Below are positions 1 through 8,770 of a stretch of 64,000 nucleotides of DNA, in pieces. The notes below the pieces were generated by a model that was not told where the DNA came from, did no database searches, and saw nothing but the letters and a program-made list of their open reading frames with translations. Position 1 is the stretch's first letter. Each line of letters starts with the position of its first letter. The position numbers and the translations under genes were made by a program. Source of the DNA: Marixanthomonas sp963974425. Lineage in GTDB: Bacteria; Bacteroidota; Bacteroidia; Flavobacteriales; Flavobacteriaceae. The DNA lies in the NCBI RefSeq assembly GCF_963974425.1, contig NZ_CAXBCK010000002.1:1-64000 (forward strand), read 5' to 3'.

Positions 1-50
1 AGTACCGTACTGTGGGTTTGATATGATAAAATAGTATAGAGGTGGGTGGT

Positions 51-608
51 TTATTTACCGCCCACTCTATCTTCATTTTGCTTTACAAATGCAGACCAAC
101 CTGTGTAGCTTTTACCCGTTTTAATACGACCTTCGTTATAGAAATGACAAACGGCTGCTGCCAGTCCATCAGTGCTATCTAGATTTTTAGGTAATTCTTT
201 TAATCCAAGTGTGCTTTGCAACATTTTGGCGACCTGTTCTTTACTGGCGTTTCCGTTACCGGTGATTGCCATTTTTATTTTTTTAGGAGAATATTCGGTA
301 ATAGGCACCTCTCTTGAAAGTCCGGCCGCCATTGCCACACCTTGCGCTCTTCCTAATTTAAGCATGGATTGTACATTTTTTCCGAAAAAAGGCGCCTCGA
401 TGGCTATTTCATCTGGGTGAAACGTATCGATCAATTCAATGGTACGCTCAAAAATAAGCTTTAGTTTCACGTAGTGATCTTTGTATTTGGTAAGTTGTAG
501 TTCGTTTAACTGTAGAAATTGCATCTTCTTTCCTACAACTTTTATAAGTCCAAAACCCATAATGGTGGTTCCGGGATCTATACCCAAGATTATTTTTTCT
601 GAACTCAT
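51..608 (-). CDS. ruvC: Holliday junction endonuclease RuvC
   Basis: Crossover-junction endodeoxyribonuclease that resolves Holliday junctions together with RuvAB. The 185-residue product has the RuvC RNase H-like fold signature: GIDPGTT at the N terminus with D11, E71 in the IAIEAPFF strand, and D144/D147 in the DSTDG motif. These match the four acidic metal-binding residues of the family in order and spacing, and the length is typical. An upstream in-frame ATG at 668 exists, but the extra 20 residues match nothing in RuvC and would run into the divergent gene, so the ATG at 608 is chosen. The next gene is divergent, starting 31 bases away. Confidence 0.95.
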   Translation of the reverse strand: MSSEKIILGIDPGTTIMGFGLIKVVGKKMQFLQLNELQLTKYKDHYVKLKLIFERTIELIDTFHPDEIAIEAPFFGKNVQSMLKLGRAQGVAMAAGLSREVPITEYSPKKIKMAITGNGNASKEQVAKMLQSTLGLKELPKNLDSTDGLAAAVCHFYNEGRIKTGKSYTGWSAFVKQNEDRVGGK

Positions 609-638
609 ATTTAAAAACTTTCTGTAACTTCGTTGCTC

Positions 639-1586
639 ATGCGCACCGTATTGCACAAATCTAAACAATATTGGCTGGTTGCCCTAAAAGTTTTGTTGCT
701 GGGGAGCACATTTGCGTATATCTACTATAAAATCACTTCAGGAGAAACACTAAAATGGAACTTGTTTATTTCTGAAATTCAATCGAAAAACTTCGCTTAC
801 ATTCTAGCTTTTATTCTACTAGCAGGAATTAATTGGTTTCTTGAAATAGCGAAATGGCAAACGGTAGTTTCAAAAATAAAAATCATTTCATTTTCCGAAG
901 CCACTAAACAAAGCTTGATGGCTTTAACCGTATCCTTACCAACGCCAAACCGAATTGGTGATTATGGTGCCAAAGCCTTTTTTTATCCTTCAGAAAAAAG
1001 AAAAGAAATACTTCTACTCAACTTTTTAAGCAATAGTGCCCAAATGATCATCACCTGTTTTCTTGGGGGTATTGGACTTTGTTTTTTGGGGTTAAATTAC
1101 TCCTTACCAATATCAAGCGTCAACCTCAGTATTTTAATTTCAGTTTTATTAATCGTAGTTGTTGCTACGTATTTTTTCAGAAAAAAACAGCTTATTATAA
1201 AAGGGCTCTCTATTGTTAACCTATTTAAGTATATCAAAAAACTATCGTATGCTTTAAAATCGAAACTGCTGTTATATTCCTTATTGCGATACATTGTTTT
1301 TAGCTTCTTATTTTATGTAATCTTATTGTTTTTTAATGCTGAAATTTCAATTTTACAAGCTATTCCCCTCATATTTGCAATGTACCTTTTAGTCTCTATA
1401 CTACCTTCCTTTTTTGTTTTTGACGTGGTTGTGAGAGGAGGCGTTGCTGTTTGGCTTTTTTCATTGGCAAATGTGAACGAACTAACGATACTTTGTACAG
1501 TTTTTACTATGTGGCTGCTTAATTTTATTCTCCCCGCATTTGTGGGAAGTTTTTTTGTAGCACGTTATAAAACCGCAAACTTATGA
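639..1586 (+). CDS. Flippase-like (lysylphosphatidylglycerol synthase TM-type) membrane protein
   Basis: Polytopic inner-membrane protein of about 315 residues with some eight hydrophobic segments spread over the whole length. The pattern (early WFLEIAKW segment, PTPNRIGDYGAK loop, C-terminal PAFVGSFFVAR) resembles the lysylphosphatidylglycerol synthase/UPF0104 membrane family, which lacks a synthase domain in such short members and may act as a lipid or polyprenyl-linked substrate flippase. The ATG at 639 is chosen over a TTG at 633. Its stop overlaps the start of the downstream glycosyltransferase by four bases, so the two are probably co-translated and may act on the same envelope glycan. 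Substrate unknown. Confidence 0.75.
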   Translation: MRTVLHKSKQYWLVALKVLLLGSTFAYIYYKITSGETLKWNLFISEIQSKNFAYILAFILLAGINWFLEIAKWQTVVSKIKIISFSEATKQSLMALTVSLPTPNRIGDYGAKAFFYPSEKRKEILLLNFLSNSAQMIITCFLGGIGLCFLGLNYSLPISSVNLSILISVLLIVVVATYFFRKKQLIIKGLSIVNLFKYIKKLSYALKSKLLLYSLLRYIVFSFLFYVILLFFNAEISILQAIPLIFAMYLLVSILPSFFVFDVVVRGGVAVWLFSLANVNELTILCTVFTMWLLNFILPAFVGSFFVARYKTANL

Positions 1587-2719
1587 TGACATTGGGTTTT
1601 GTTTTGCTCACCGTTTATCTGGTACTTTTACTATTTATTTGGGTAGGAATGGTTCGGTTAAAACCACTGCTTTTGCATACCACAGAATCCAAAATTGCAT
1701 TCACCATTGTTGTCCCTTTTAGAAACGAAGCTGAAAACTTACCTACGTTAATTACTTCATTAAAACAACTGAACTATTCTCCTGAATTGTTTGAAGTGAT
1801 TTTTGTTGATGATGAATCGGAAGATAACTCGGTATTAACCGTTTCAAAAGCATTAGAAAATTGTGTGTTTCCTTTTAAAATAATTCGAAACAAGCGGTTT
1901 TCCAATTCGCCTAAAAAAGATGCAATTGCTACTGCTATTTCTGAAGCAAAACACGAATGGATCCTTACAACTGATGCCGACTGTTCTGTGCCAAAAAAAT
2001 GGTTACAATGTTTTGACGTTGTAATTCAACAAGATAATCCAAATATGATTTGCGGGCCAGTTATTTATAAAAGCAATGGCAGCCTAATTGAAGCTTTTCA
2101 AAAGTTTGATGGATTGAGCTTACAAGCTGTAACCATGGGAGGGTTTGGACAGCATCGTGAAATTCTATCTAATGGTGCTAATTTAGGGTACAAAAAGACC
2201 ATTTTTAACGAACTAAAGGGCTTTACTGGAAATAATCATATTGCGAGTGGTGATGACATATTTCTATTGGAAAAAATAAAAAAACACGCTCCAAACTCCA
2301 TACATTTTTTAAAAACCGCTACCGCAATTGTAACAACTCAACCACAAAAAAGCTGGACACAAATAATAAATCAACGGGTGCGATGGGCTTCAAAAACAAC
2401 AAAACAGGAAAGTTGGCTTCCAAAAATAATTGGAGTACTTGTTTTTATGGTTAATCTTTGGATTGCCTTTGGATGGATTTACATTATTTACAACACACAG
2501 TTTCTATACTTTTATCTTTTTGTTCTCCTTATCAAAATAGCAGTTGAAGGGTTTATTATTTTCTCAACAAAAGCTCTTTTCAAAAATAAAGTAGTGTCTT
2601 TAATATCAATTTTGCACGTTATAGCCAGTGGTCTACTATATCCATTTATAATGGTAATTGTATTTATTATGAGCTTATTAGGGAGTTATCACTGGAAAGG
2701 CCGCCGTTTTAAAGCGTAA
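1583..2719 (+). CDS. Family 2 glycosyltransferase, membrane-anchored
   Basis: A GT-A fold processive-type glycosyltransferase of 378 residues. One N-terminal membrane helix is followed by the catalytic domain: VPFRNEAENL near residue 40, FVDDESEDNS around 75-85, TDADC (metal-binding DxD) near residue 130 and QRVRW near 265, the QxxRW motif of processive enzymes. Three hydrophobic segments follow at the C terminus. It overlaps the preceding membrane protein by four bases (ATGA), indicating an operon. The sugar donor and acceptor cannot be told from sequence; a role in envelope polysaccharide or glycolipid synthesis is inferred. Confidence 0.88.
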   Translation: MMTLGFVLLTVYLVLLLFIWVGMVRLKPLLLHTTESKIAFTIVVPFRNEAENLPTLITSLKQLNYSPELFEVIFVDDESEDNSVLTVSKALENCVFPFKIIRNKRFSNSPKKDAIATAISEAKHEWILTTDADCSVPKKWLQCFDVVIQQDNPNMICGPVIYKSNGSLIEAFQKFDGLSLQAVTMGGFGQHREILSNGANLGYKKTIFNELKGFTGNNHIASGDDIFLLEKIKKHAPNSIHFLKTATAIVTTQPQKSWTQIINQRVRWASKTTKQESWLPKIIGVLVFMVNLWIAFGWIYIIYNTQFLYFYLFVLLIKIAVEGFIIFSTKALFKNKVVSLISILHVIASGLLYPFIMVIVFIMSLLGSYHWKGRRFKA

Positions 2720-2769
2720 CTTCAAATTGATTACTTTTAGTTAACTTTAGCATTATAAAATTTGTCCCT

Positions 2770-3639
2770 ATGAAACGTCTGCTCTTCTTATTCATCATAT
2801 TAGCCAGTATTACTACTATAGCTCAGCAACAATATTCTGTAAATGGTGAAACTTATATGTTACAAAAGGAAGTTGACGGTCCACTCACCCTTTTATGGAA
2901 TAGTATTGATAATGAGTATCGCTATTTCTTACAAAAAGACAATACCATAACCGAACTAAAAAATACCAAAGTTAACGGCGATTACCAAGCAGAATATAAA
3001 GAGGTGTTGCAGTTGCAAACTTCAGATGCTTCGCTTGCAGTGGACGATGTAAAATTAACCTTACCCAGCTTACGAGATTTTGTTGTGCGTTACAACAAAC
3101 AAGTAGATTCTACGTATACTTCTGAAAAAAAATCTATCCAACTTAAAACACGCTTGGGAGCATTTGTAGGAGCTTCAAATAATGTGTACTACACAAACCC
3201 TGATAATACAGTGCTACCGGCTTTTGGGGTAGATTTTGAAATTATAGATGAAGTAAAGCTAAAAAGACATGCCATTGTATTTCGGTTTAAGCAATTATTG
3301 AAAAACAGTGATTATGACTTTTCAAATTCAGAATTTTCCTTGAACTACCGCTTTAAGTTTATAAAAAGAAGTGCGATAGACGTTTTTGTAAACACCAAGA
3401 TTGTTGCCTATTCGTATGCGTCACGTGATGTTATTTTTATTAACGGTAGTGGAAACGAAGAGCGTATCACTGGTTCTGGAGGTGATTTACAAACGCCTGG
3501 AGCTTTTGGCTTAGGCGCCGACATTGCATTAGGTAATGGTTATCTTACCGTCTCATACAACGATATTGTAGCTATTGGACGAGAAAGCAGTGACGAATTT
3601 CCGGTGGATTTTACGGTAGGGTATAAGTTCAATTTATAA
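2770..3639 (+). CDS. Secreted protein, probable small outer-membrane beta-barrel
   Basis: The 289-residue product starts with a signal peptide (MKRLLFLFIILASITTIAQQ, cleavage probably after AQ). The C-terminal half alternates hydrophobic and polar residues in many short strands and ends in a terminal aromatic-rich strand (FTVGYKFNL), the usual end of an outer-membrane barrel. The family is not one I can name; similar proteins are common and uncharacterised in Flavobacteriaceae. It is downstream of the glycosyltransferase with a 50-base gap and converges with the next gene, overlapping its end by six bases. Confidence 0.65.
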   Translation: MKRLLFLFIILASITTIAQQQYSVNGETYMLQKEVDGPLTLLWNSIDNEYRYFLQKDNTITELKNTKVNGDYQAEYKEVLQLQTSDASLAVDDVKLTLPSLRDFVVRYNKQVDSTYTSEKKSIQLKTRLGAFVGASNNVYYTNPDNTVLPAFGVDFEIIDEVKLKRHAIVFRFKQLLKNSDYDFSNSEFSLNYRFKFIKRSAIDVFVNTKIVAYSYASRDVIFINGSGNEERITGSGGDLQTPGAFGLGADIALGNGYLTVSYNDIVAIGRESSDEFPVDFTVGYKFNL

Positions 3640-4122
3640 TTCCTCGTCTGTTTGCAAAACAATGGGCAGTGTAAATTTGGTTTTTACAGGAATGCCACGT
3701 TTGTAAGCTGGAGCAATCAACGTTATAGAATCAATTTTAATATGCAGACTCTTTTTTAAGTTAGGTAATTCGGCTTGGGTTAGACTATCCATCTCAATAC
3801 TTTTTACGGAAAGTTGCCCTTTTTCTGAAACTGAAAACTTCACATACACCGTATCGCTCAAGTCTTTTATAGACATATCCTTATTACTAGTAACAGCTTC
3901 AAAAAGAGACGTTGCCAACGTATTTTCAAAACAGTTTTTTTGCGCCTCTTTTTCTGAAAAAGCCTCGCACGACTTAAAAACAGGGTATTGATCTACATCT
4001 TTCCAGTCTATCGTTTTAATTTCTTCATCATAAAAAGTTTCCGAAGAAATTTTCTCGGTTTCAAAAAACTGACAAGAAACCGTTGTAACAGCAATAACAA
4101 GATAAAGGATTAGGTGCTTCAT
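3634..4122 (-). CDS. Lipoprotein with TonB C-terminal-like domain
   Basis: A 162-residue lipoprotein candidate: short signal sequence ending in the lipobox TVSC, then a domain that reads like the TonB/energy-transducer C-terminal fold. It carries the PVFKSCEAF...KNCFENTL motif and a VYVKFSVSEKGQL strand typical of that fold in Bacteroidota. The two cysteines in the middle are conserved in this domain type and recur in the M56 peptidase at 14,495-15,949. The ATG at 4122 is preferred to 4149 because the signal peptide begins there. Partner unknown; the domain is often found in periplasmic proteins that are not true TonB. Confidence 0.65.
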   Translation of the reverse strand: MKHLILYLVIAVTTVSCQFFETEKISSETFYDEEIKTIDWKDVDQYPVFKSCEAFSEKEAQKNCFENTLATSLFEAVTSNKDMSIKDLSDTVYVKFSVSEKGQLSVKSIEMDSLTQAELPNLKKSLHIKIDSITLIAPAYKRGIPVKTKFTLPIVLQTDEEL

Positions 4123-4236
4123 AAATACAACGCTCTCATACTCCTGCAAATTTATAAGAATAATTTATAAGTGAGGCACAAACTTTTAGCCTATATAGAA
4201 TAGGTAGAAAAAAGTAATCCAAGAGGCCGCTGAAGA

Positions 4237-4986
4237 CTACAACTCCTTCAACAGTTCTTGGGCTTTGCTATATTCTTCGGAATCAGCATCGATGGAGTTT
4301 AATATTTGTTCCACCTCTATATATTTTTTTTGTTTTAATTTACTCAATGCCATCCACCAACGCGATTTTGAAACGTAAACCGAGTTTCCTTCTGAAATAT
4401 GCTTCAATATCTTTTCAGCTTGTTCAAATTTATCCTGTTCAATTAATGCTTGTGCTTTGTACAACTGGAATTGAACAGTATCGGGTGCATTTTGCAACAA
4501 ATTATTAAAATGCGTCAAAGCTTCTTTATAGTCACCATTATTAAATGCTGTTTCAGCTTCTTTGGCAGTTGCGTTGCTATTACCCCGCATTGTCAATGAA
4601 ATAGCGTCTTGCGTTGCAAATTCGGAATAGGTTGGTTTACCAAAGTCATTGAACAAAAACAACCCAACAACCAATATAACTGTAGCTGCCACGGCATAAT
4701 GCCACGGTTTAAAAAGTATGACTTTCCCTTTTGAAATAGTTGAATCTTGTGAAAGTTTAAAGTTCGTGTCTGCTTGTTGTATGGATTGCAATACATCAGC
4801 TCGCTTAGTAGAAAATCGATTTTCTAGCACCTTATAAATATTCGAAAAAGCACTAAATTCATCATGGAGTGCTGTATCCTTTTCAAGTCTTTCTACAAAC
4901 GCCCTACGTTCAGAATCCGACATTGTTTTCTCTATATATGCTATAAATAATGTGTTTTTTTCGGTTTCCATACTACTATCATCCAT
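4237..4986 (-). CDS. Single-pass anti-sigma-like protein with TPR repeats
   Basis: A 249-residue protein with a cytosolic N-terminal helical region (MSDSERRAFVERLEKD, typical of zinc-less anti-sigma N termini), one membrane helix around residues 95-112 (YAVAATVILVVGLFLF) and a periplasmic C-terminal TPR region. It overlaps the stop of the upstream ECF sigma gene by eight bases, so the two are co-expressed, and the arrangement and topology fit an anti-sigma factor. No HxxxCxxC zinc motif is present. The TPR part could receive an envelope signal. The function is inferred from position and topology only. Confidence 0.6.
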   Translation of the reverse strand: MDDSSMETEKNTLFIAYIEKTMSDSERRAFVERLEKDTALHDEFSAFSNIYKVLENRFSTKRADVLQSIQQADTNFKLSQDSTISKGKVILFKPWHYAVAATVILVVGLFLFNDFGKPTYSEFATQDAISLTMRGNSNATAKEAETAFNNGDYKEALTHFNNLLQNAPDTVQFQLYKAQALIEQDKFEQAEKILKHISEGNSVYVSKSRWWMALSKLKQKKYIEVEQILNSIDADSEEYSKAQELLKEL

Positions 4987-5563
4987 TATTTAGCTGCCGG
5001 TATTCAGGGCTTTTTTTAATTAATTGGGTCAACTTACTGATGCAGAGCGACTTTTTTTTCCGAGCATAAGCATAGGTAATGTTTAGCTGATCTGCTACTT
5101 CTTGCATGGACATAGACGAAAACCCTAAGGTAATTATCTTTTTACAGGTATCGCCCATTTTTGAAAGCATGGCTATATATAAGTTTTGTTGTTCTTCAAA
5201 TTCTTGAGTTGATGCCGCTGTTTCATCAGCATCATCACTTATATATAAACGCTCCTCCTCAATTGTTACCTCTTTATTAGAAGATTTTTTTAGCATATTA
5301 AGCCATTTGCGTTTACAGATCAGAAAAAAATAGGCGTCGAAAGGACATGTTAGCTGCAATCCTTTAGTTTTGGCTTGGTCGTACAGGGTTATTAAAGATT
5401 CTTGGATAATATCGCGGGCAGCAGCTTCATCACCACTGTTTTTACGCACATAGCCAATAATCTTTGGAGCAAATTTGACATAAATTTCATCTATAAGTTC
5501 ACGGTTATTTGTCAGAAGTGCTTCTACGTATTTTTGGTCGGGATGTATTTTTTTTGCTGTCAA
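4979..5563 (-). CDS. ECF-type RNA polymerase sigma factor
   Basis: A 194-residue sigma-70 family protein with region 2 (ARDIIQESLITLYDQAK, residues about 50-70) and region 4 with its helix-turn-helix (MQEVADQLNITYAYARKKKS, about 150-170). There is no region 1 or 3, as in extracytoplasmic-function sigma factors. It overlaps the putative anti-sigma gene by eight bases. It is divergent from the lipoprotein at 5729, and the cluster of secreted proteins to the right may be its regulon; that is an inference from proximity. A promoter-like TACCTTTG lies upstream on its strand. Confidence 0.85.
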   Translation of the reverse strand: MTAKKIHPDQKYVEALLTNNRELIDEIYVKFAPKIIGYVRKNSGDEAAARDIIQESLITLYDQAKTKGLQLTCPFDAYFFLICKRKWLNMLKKSSNKEVTIEEERLYISDDADETAASTQEFEEQQNLYIAMLSKMGDTCKKIITLGFSSMSMQEVADQLNITYAYARKKKSLCISKLTQLIKKSPEYRQLNNG

Positions 5564-5599
5564 AAACAGGGTTTAATGTTATTCCAGTTTGTTTTATCT

Positions 5600-5607
5600 C
5601 AAAGGTA
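5600..5607 (-). promoter_or_regulatory. Bacteroidota -7 promoter element for the sigma-factor operon
   Basis: TACCTTTG on the minus strand fits the Bacteroidota TAnnTTTG -7 consensus. It is placed so that transcription would begin about 30 bases before the sigma-factor start codon. No convincing TTG -33 element at the usual spacing was seen, so the call rests on the -7 match alone. Confidence 0.4.
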
Positions 5608-5728
5608 CAATGTTTTTCTTATTGTACTTTATGGTTTCAATACCAATAAAATTAAAAATTACCAGCTAATGGGTAACAAAAAAAAAAAACGGTTGATATA
5701 AGGATGTAATCATTAAAAAATAAAAATT

Positions 5729-6730
5729 ATGAAACGCACAAACAGAACAACACGAAAGTATGTATACAGCTTTATTTCACTTGCCCTATTTGTAGGGTTT
5801 GGTATAAGCTGTAGCCCAGAAAGTACCGTACCGGTAGATGATGGCTCCTTGCCATATACAGTAGGCGACCCAGCATCATTCACAGCCTTAAGGGATGACG
5901 CTTTGAATACGCATATTGAAAATAAAATCTTCAACGCCGAAGATGGTGTTCAATTTACCTCCAACGATGGGGCCGAAATACAAATATTTCCCAATTGTCT
6001 TTACAATGAAGGGGATTTAGTCAACGGCGAAGTAGAGCTCACCTTTATAGACCTCTATGAAAAACGCGACATGGCCACAACCAACAAACCCACTATGGGT
6101 TTAATGCAGAATGGCGATAAAGCTCCTTTGGTAAGTGGTGGCGAGTTTTTTATTGAAGTAAGACAGAATGGTGATTTATTAGAAATGGGCTGCCAATACC
6201 AGCTAATGGTCCCTAGCGACAACACAGGGGGCATCGATCCTGAAATGGTACTATGGAATGGCATCATCGACGAAAACGGTGACCTAACTTGGGACGAAGT
6301 GGAAGAAGAAGACAATGCACAGATCTATACTGAAGGAGGAAACTATTATGTATTTGCAGAAGCATTTGGTTGGAACAACATCGATAAGTTTTTCGACGAT
6401 CCCAGACCAAAAACAACGTTGCTTGTCGATGTACCGGAAGGGTTCGAATTTGAGAACAGTGCCGTCTATCTATCGTTTGATGGAGAAGCAAATGTCTTGG
6501 TTAATTTGGATAGCTATGACGAAGTAAACGATTTATTTACAGAACACTACGGCCAAATACCTATTGGCATTGAAGCACACCTTATTTTCATGTCGGCAGA
6601 TGGAAATAACTGGCGATATGCAACACAAGGAGTAACCATTGCCGAAAATGACATCTATACCTTTACTATTGAGGACACTCAAACAGACACCTTAGAAAAC
6701 GTTTTAGCGGCCATCAACAGTCTCCCATAA
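5729..6730 (+). CDS. Secreted lipoprotein, paralogue of the 8,771-9,763 product
   Basis: A 333-residue predicted lipoprotein: a long basic N terminus, a hydrophobic segment, and the lipobox GISC. The mature part begins with a Pro/Asp-rich linker and continues into a beta-rich domain containing GAEIQIFPNCLYNEGDLV and a segment reading VELTFIDLYEKRDM. The same order of motifs (GxVxxxxxEMY, then a segment beginning LxSxxxFFxxV) recurs in the lipoprotein at 8,771, so the two are likely paralogues. It is divergent from the sigma factor and followed by a strong terminator. Family name and ligand are not recognised. Confidence 0.7.
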   Translation: MKRTNRTTRKYVYSFISLALFVGFGISCSPESTVPVDDGSLPYTVGDPASFTALRDDALNTHIENKIFNAEDGVQFTSNDGAEIQIFPNCLYNEGDLVNGEVELTFIDLYEKRDMATTNKPTMGLMQNGDKAPLVSGGEFFIEVRQNGDLLEMGCQYQLMVPSDNTGGIDPEMVLWNGIIDENGDLTWDEVEEEDNAQIYTEGGNYYVFAEAFGWNNIDKFFDDPRPKTTLLVDVPEGFEFENSAVYLSFDGEANVLVNLDSYDEVNDLFTEHYGQIPIGIEAHLIFMSADGNNWRYATQGVTIAENDIYTFTIEDTQTDTLENVLAAINSLP

Positions 6731-6770
6731 TTTTGTTGGTTTTTGATTAGTCGATTGTTTGATAGCCAAA

Positions 6771-6795
6771 AAGCCACCGTAACAGGTGGCTTTTT
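6771..6795 (+). terminator. Rho-independent terminator
   Basis: Perfect 8-bp stem AAGCCACC / GGTGGCTT with a six-base loop, followed by a T run. It ends the lipoprotein transcript 40 bases after the stop codon. Confidence 0.85.
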
Positions 6796-6917
6796 ATTGT
6801 TTATAACAGGGCTTGATAAAAAAGTTTTAAAAAAGGGGTAACAAAAACTGAGTTCGTCAATATACCAATAGAAAGGGCATCTAATCAGTGCCAAATAGTA
6901 ACACTAAAGAACAAATT

Positions 6918-8675
6918 ATGAAAACAAAATTATTTTTTATCGCATTAATCGGATTGTTTTGCTTGACAGCTCAAGCGCAAACTTTTCAAAAACAAGTACA
7001 ACGCAATTCCGATATTTATCACGATCTCAACTTAGATATTATTGAAGACGGAACCACCGACTTTATCGTCGCAAGTAATATTTTTGACACTGGCATGAAC
7101 AATTCCGAAATCAGTTTAAAAAGAATGGACGAAAATGGAAACATTGTTTGGGCAAAGCAATATTCAGACAGCTCACTACAAAACGCAAGGGTTTTTGATG
7201 TTGCAAATATGTTTGACACTGTAGTAATTACAGGATCGATAGACGTGGCTGGAACCAAACGTACCTTTATTGCAAAAATTGAAGCGGCAACAGGGAACGT
7301 ACTCAATGTAAAATATTTCGATATTGTTTCACCAAATTTTAATTCCACTGGCCTCAATATTGCCTATACAAATACCGATGCTACTGGCAACGGAACCTCC
7401 GATCCGGGCTTTGTAGTAGGAGGATTCTTTAGTGGTTGTTATGATTTGGATTATTTGTGTAACCTTAATATTGGTTATGTTCTTCGAGTAGATGATTCCC
7501 TAAATGTACTATGGACTACAGAAGTAGATACTTCGGTAAACTCCAATAGTGATTACGATTTCATTAATAAAATTACCGAAACAAGTGATGGTTTTTTCTT
7601 GACAGGAAGTGCTACAGGTTTGACACAACTAGGCTTTGAAAGACAAGGGGCTCTAGCGTACCTTATTGACTATGAGGGAAATACAGTATGGAACAGCAGT
7701 TATATCTTCGGAAACTCAAGAGATGTAAGTGTTGATGCCTATTATGAACCTACTACTGGAAATATCTATATGCTTTCCAATTATTCTTCTATGCATAACT
7801 TCGGAATCACCGTATTTGATCCAAATGGAACGATAATAAACAGTCTTTCTTGGGTAATCAATTCAGGCGATCTAGACCGTTATGGATTTACTTTAAAAGA
7901 ATCGATAAATTCCTCTAACAATCTGGTAGTATTTGGATATGACAGAAATGAGAATTGGGCAAATGCAGCTGGAGTAAATCAAATAGGACAGAGCAATGTT
8001 ATTGTTTATGAGTTTGAAAAAGCAACTGGAAACCAAATTTCTATAAACTACCAATATTTAACGCCACATATAGAAATGCCTGGTGATGAATACAATTTTT
8101 GGAACGGGCAAATGCCACTAATCTATTATCCAGATATGGCAACTGTCTTGAATAACAACCAGGGATCTCCAGGAGATTATCTTACCACAGGATACCGCAC
8201 TCCCACAGGTACACAAGTTACTTTTGCCGAAATTACAAAAACAAGTGATAAGCTCAATATGTGTCATAACAGAGAACTCACCTTACCCCACACCTCTATT
8301 GCTGTGACTAACATCTCCGTTAGTTCAGGTTCTGTATCCACTGTGGATGGTCCTATGAATGTTACTGGTAGCAATTATACATACAACCTTAACGATTGCG
8401 GTACTACAATGGGTACAGAGGATAATATTAATAATAAAACTGGCGGACTATATCCCAATCCAGCAACAGACCAACTTACTGTTTATTTAGGTCAAGACAG
8501 TATTAAGTCATTTATGGTTCACTCTGTTTTAGGGCAGCAAGTAGCATCTAAAAATTTGAAGGGAAGTAACAAAAAAACTACCCTAGATGTTTCCGCATTA
8601 AAAACAGGTATCTACTTTATAACGGTTGCCAATAGTATAAACCAAAGCCAGACCTTTAAATTTATTAAAGATTAA
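6918..8675 (+). CDS. T9SS-sorted secreted protein
   Basis: A 585-residue secreted protein. The signal peptide MKTKLFFIALIGLFCLTAQA supports the ATG at 6918 over an ATG at 6888. The body has repeated GNIVWAKQY/GNTVWNSSY-like strands about 100-150 residues apart, as in beta-propeller proteins. The last 75 residues form a type IX secretion sorting domain: GGLYPNPATDQLTV, a central VHSVLGQQV strand and ALKTGIYFITV before the end. It would be exported across the outer membrane and processed at the surface. It is flanked by terminators on both sides, hence monocistronic. The propeller assignment is inferred. Confidence 0.82.
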   Translation: MKTKLFFIALIGLFCLTAQAQTFQKQVQRNSDIYHDLNLDIIEDGTTDFIVASNIFDTGMNNSEISLKRMDENGNIVWAKQYSDSSLQNARVFDVANMFDTVVITGSIDVAGTKRTFIAKIEAATGNVLNVKYFDIVSPNFNSTGLNIAYTNTDATGNGTSDPGFVVGGFFSGCYDLDYLCNLNIGYVLRVDDSLNVLWTTEVDTSVNSNSDYDFINKITETSDGFFLTGSATGLTQLGFERQGALAYLIDYEGNTVWNSSYIFGNSRDVSVDAYYEPTTGNIYMLSNYSSMHNFGITVFDPNGTIINSLSWVINSGDLDRYGFTLKESINSSNNLVVFGYDRNENWANAAGVNQIGQSNVIVYEFEKATGNQISINYQYLTPHIEMPGDEYNFWNGQMPLIYYPDMATVLNNNQGSPGDYLTTGYRTPTGTQVTFAEITKTSDKLNMCHNRELTLPHTSIAVTNISVSSGSVSTVDGPMNVTGSNYTYNLNDCGTTMGTEDNINNKTGGLYPNPATDQLTVYLGQDSIKSFMVHSVLGQQVASKNLKGSNKKTTLDVSALKTGIYFITVANSINQSQTFKFIKD

Positions 8676-8696
8676 GCCTCACTATATGTGAGTGTT

Positions 8697-8733
8697 AGTG
8701 CCCTGCTTTTGAGGGGAAGCGGGGCACTCTTTT
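8697..8733 (+). terminator. Rho-independent terminator
   Basis: 12-bp stem AGTGCCCTGCTT / AAGCGGGGCACT with one G-U pair and an eight-base loop, followed by CTTTT. It ends the T9SS-sorted gene. Confidence 0.85.
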
Positions 8734-8770
8734 AAAATTTTGTAACTTAGGCGCAACTAACTAACCGGTT

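Noticed and set aside
51..668. RuvC start at 668
   Set aside because: The extra 20 residues lie in the divergent gene's region and do not resemble the RuvC N terminus.
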